Positions 63,874 through 64,000 of a stretch of 64,000 bases of DNA are shown here, piece by piece. The notes beneath the pieces are model-generated. The model was not told the DNA's origin. It did no database searches and was given only the letters and a program-made list of their open reading frames with translations. The translations under genes were made by a program, and so were the position numbers. This DNA is from Limnothrix sp. CACIAM 69d (GTDB lineage Bacteria; Cyanobacteriota; Cyanobacteriia; CACIAM-69d), in contig MKGP02000088.1 of NCBI GenBank assembly GCA_001913845.2, forward strand, positions 142,157 through 206,156, read 5' to 3'. How positions within the stretch are numbered: the stretch's first letter is position 1; each line of letters opens with the position of its first letter.

Positions 63874-64000
63874 TAGACCTCCTGCACGAATCAGCTAACA
63901 GCCCTCATCCCCCAACCCCTTCTCCCAAGGGAGGGCGAAGGGGAGCCAGAAATCGGGATTTACGGCGATTTCGTTGTTGATTTTCAAGTCCCTCTCCCGA
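63874..64000. mobile_element. Second MITE-like element, cut by the window edge
   Basis: Begins TAGACCTCCTGCACGAATC, the same left end as the element at 47553, and runs parallel to it for the remaining 127 bases at about 90% identity. The right end is outside the window. It lies just beyond the sigA terminator. Confidence 0.78.

Overview
The window is a stretch of chromosome from a cyanobacterium. It carries psaA and psaB (photosystem I core), prk (phosphoribulokinase), ndhO, and petH encoding the ferredoxin-NADP reductase form with an N-terminal CpcD-like domain that docks on phycobilisomes. The octamer GCGATCGC and its core CGATCG, the highly iterated palindrome of many cyanobacteria, are everywhere. 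Base composition is moderately GC-rich, judged by eye. The species cannot be named from this. I saw no rRNA, no tRNA, no CRISPR array, no transposase gene and no phage genes.

Layout. 1-3.6 kb: start of an unknown gene, a CBS-domain protein, endonuclease III, a ProA-like protein lacking the catalytic cysteine, and a small zinc-ribbon membrane protein, all on the minus strand. 3.6-4.4 kb: a gene-free spacer with strong hairpins that may be a structured RNA. 4.4-9.5 kb (minus): pnp, a secreted SGNH-like protein coupled to a small coiled-coil protein, and 2-Cys peroxiredoxin. 9.6-10.9 kb (plus): proline iminopeptidase and ndhO. 11.3-13.0 kb (minus): a methyltransferase-glycosyltransferase fusion. 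13.6-19.2 kb (plus): a parvulin-like protein, an ABC exporter with degenerate cyclic-nucleotide-binding and C39-like domains, and an HlyD adaptor, forming a type I secretion unit. 19.5-24.1 kb (minus): psaA-psaB. 24.7-26.4 kb: a proline/glutamate-rich lipoprotein. 26.7-32.4 kb (minus): a polysaccharide cluster with rmlC, rmlD, a long-form RmlA-like enzyme, a GT2 and an ArnT-type glycosyltransferase; rmlB is absent. 32.6-36.5 kb (minus): a response regulator-diguanylate cyclase and a lidless Hsp70. 37.3-39.9 kb (plus): a thioredoxin-like protein coupled to ubiX, and a LapA-like membrane protein. 40.1-43.1 kb: petH and prk, divergent. 43.4-47.4 kb: a large PAS-containing adenylate cyclase. 48.0-50.5 kb: a possible triphosphate-tunnel protein, a small membrane protein and a CDF transporter. 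50.8-54.0 kb: guaA and moaA, divergent. 54.2-59.0 kb: DUF928 protein, CHASE2 nucleotide cyclase and an MscS channel with an intact cyclic-nucleotide-binding domain. 59.4-63.8 kb: DUF2605 and DUF2973 proteins, a TPR protein, a polysaccharide deacetylase and the principal sigma factor.

How the genes work together. The most coherent unit is 54.2-59.0 kb. The CHASE2 cyclase has Glu and Gly where adenylate cyclases have Lys and Asp. The channel encoded next to it has a phosphate-binding cassette with Arg-Thr, as in cGMP-gated channels. A local cGMP-controlled channel is a reasonable hypothesis. The other cyclase (43.4 kb) has Lys and Asp and should make cAMP.

The non-coding part is rich in repeats: seven copies of a 20-bp palindrome, two copies of a TA-flanked MITE-like element, two other inverted-repeat elements, many short tandem arrays with 11-15 bp periods, three DnaA-box-like sites spaced exactly 21 bp apart between convergent genes, and a folded element in the probable leader of the thioredoxin-ubiX operon.
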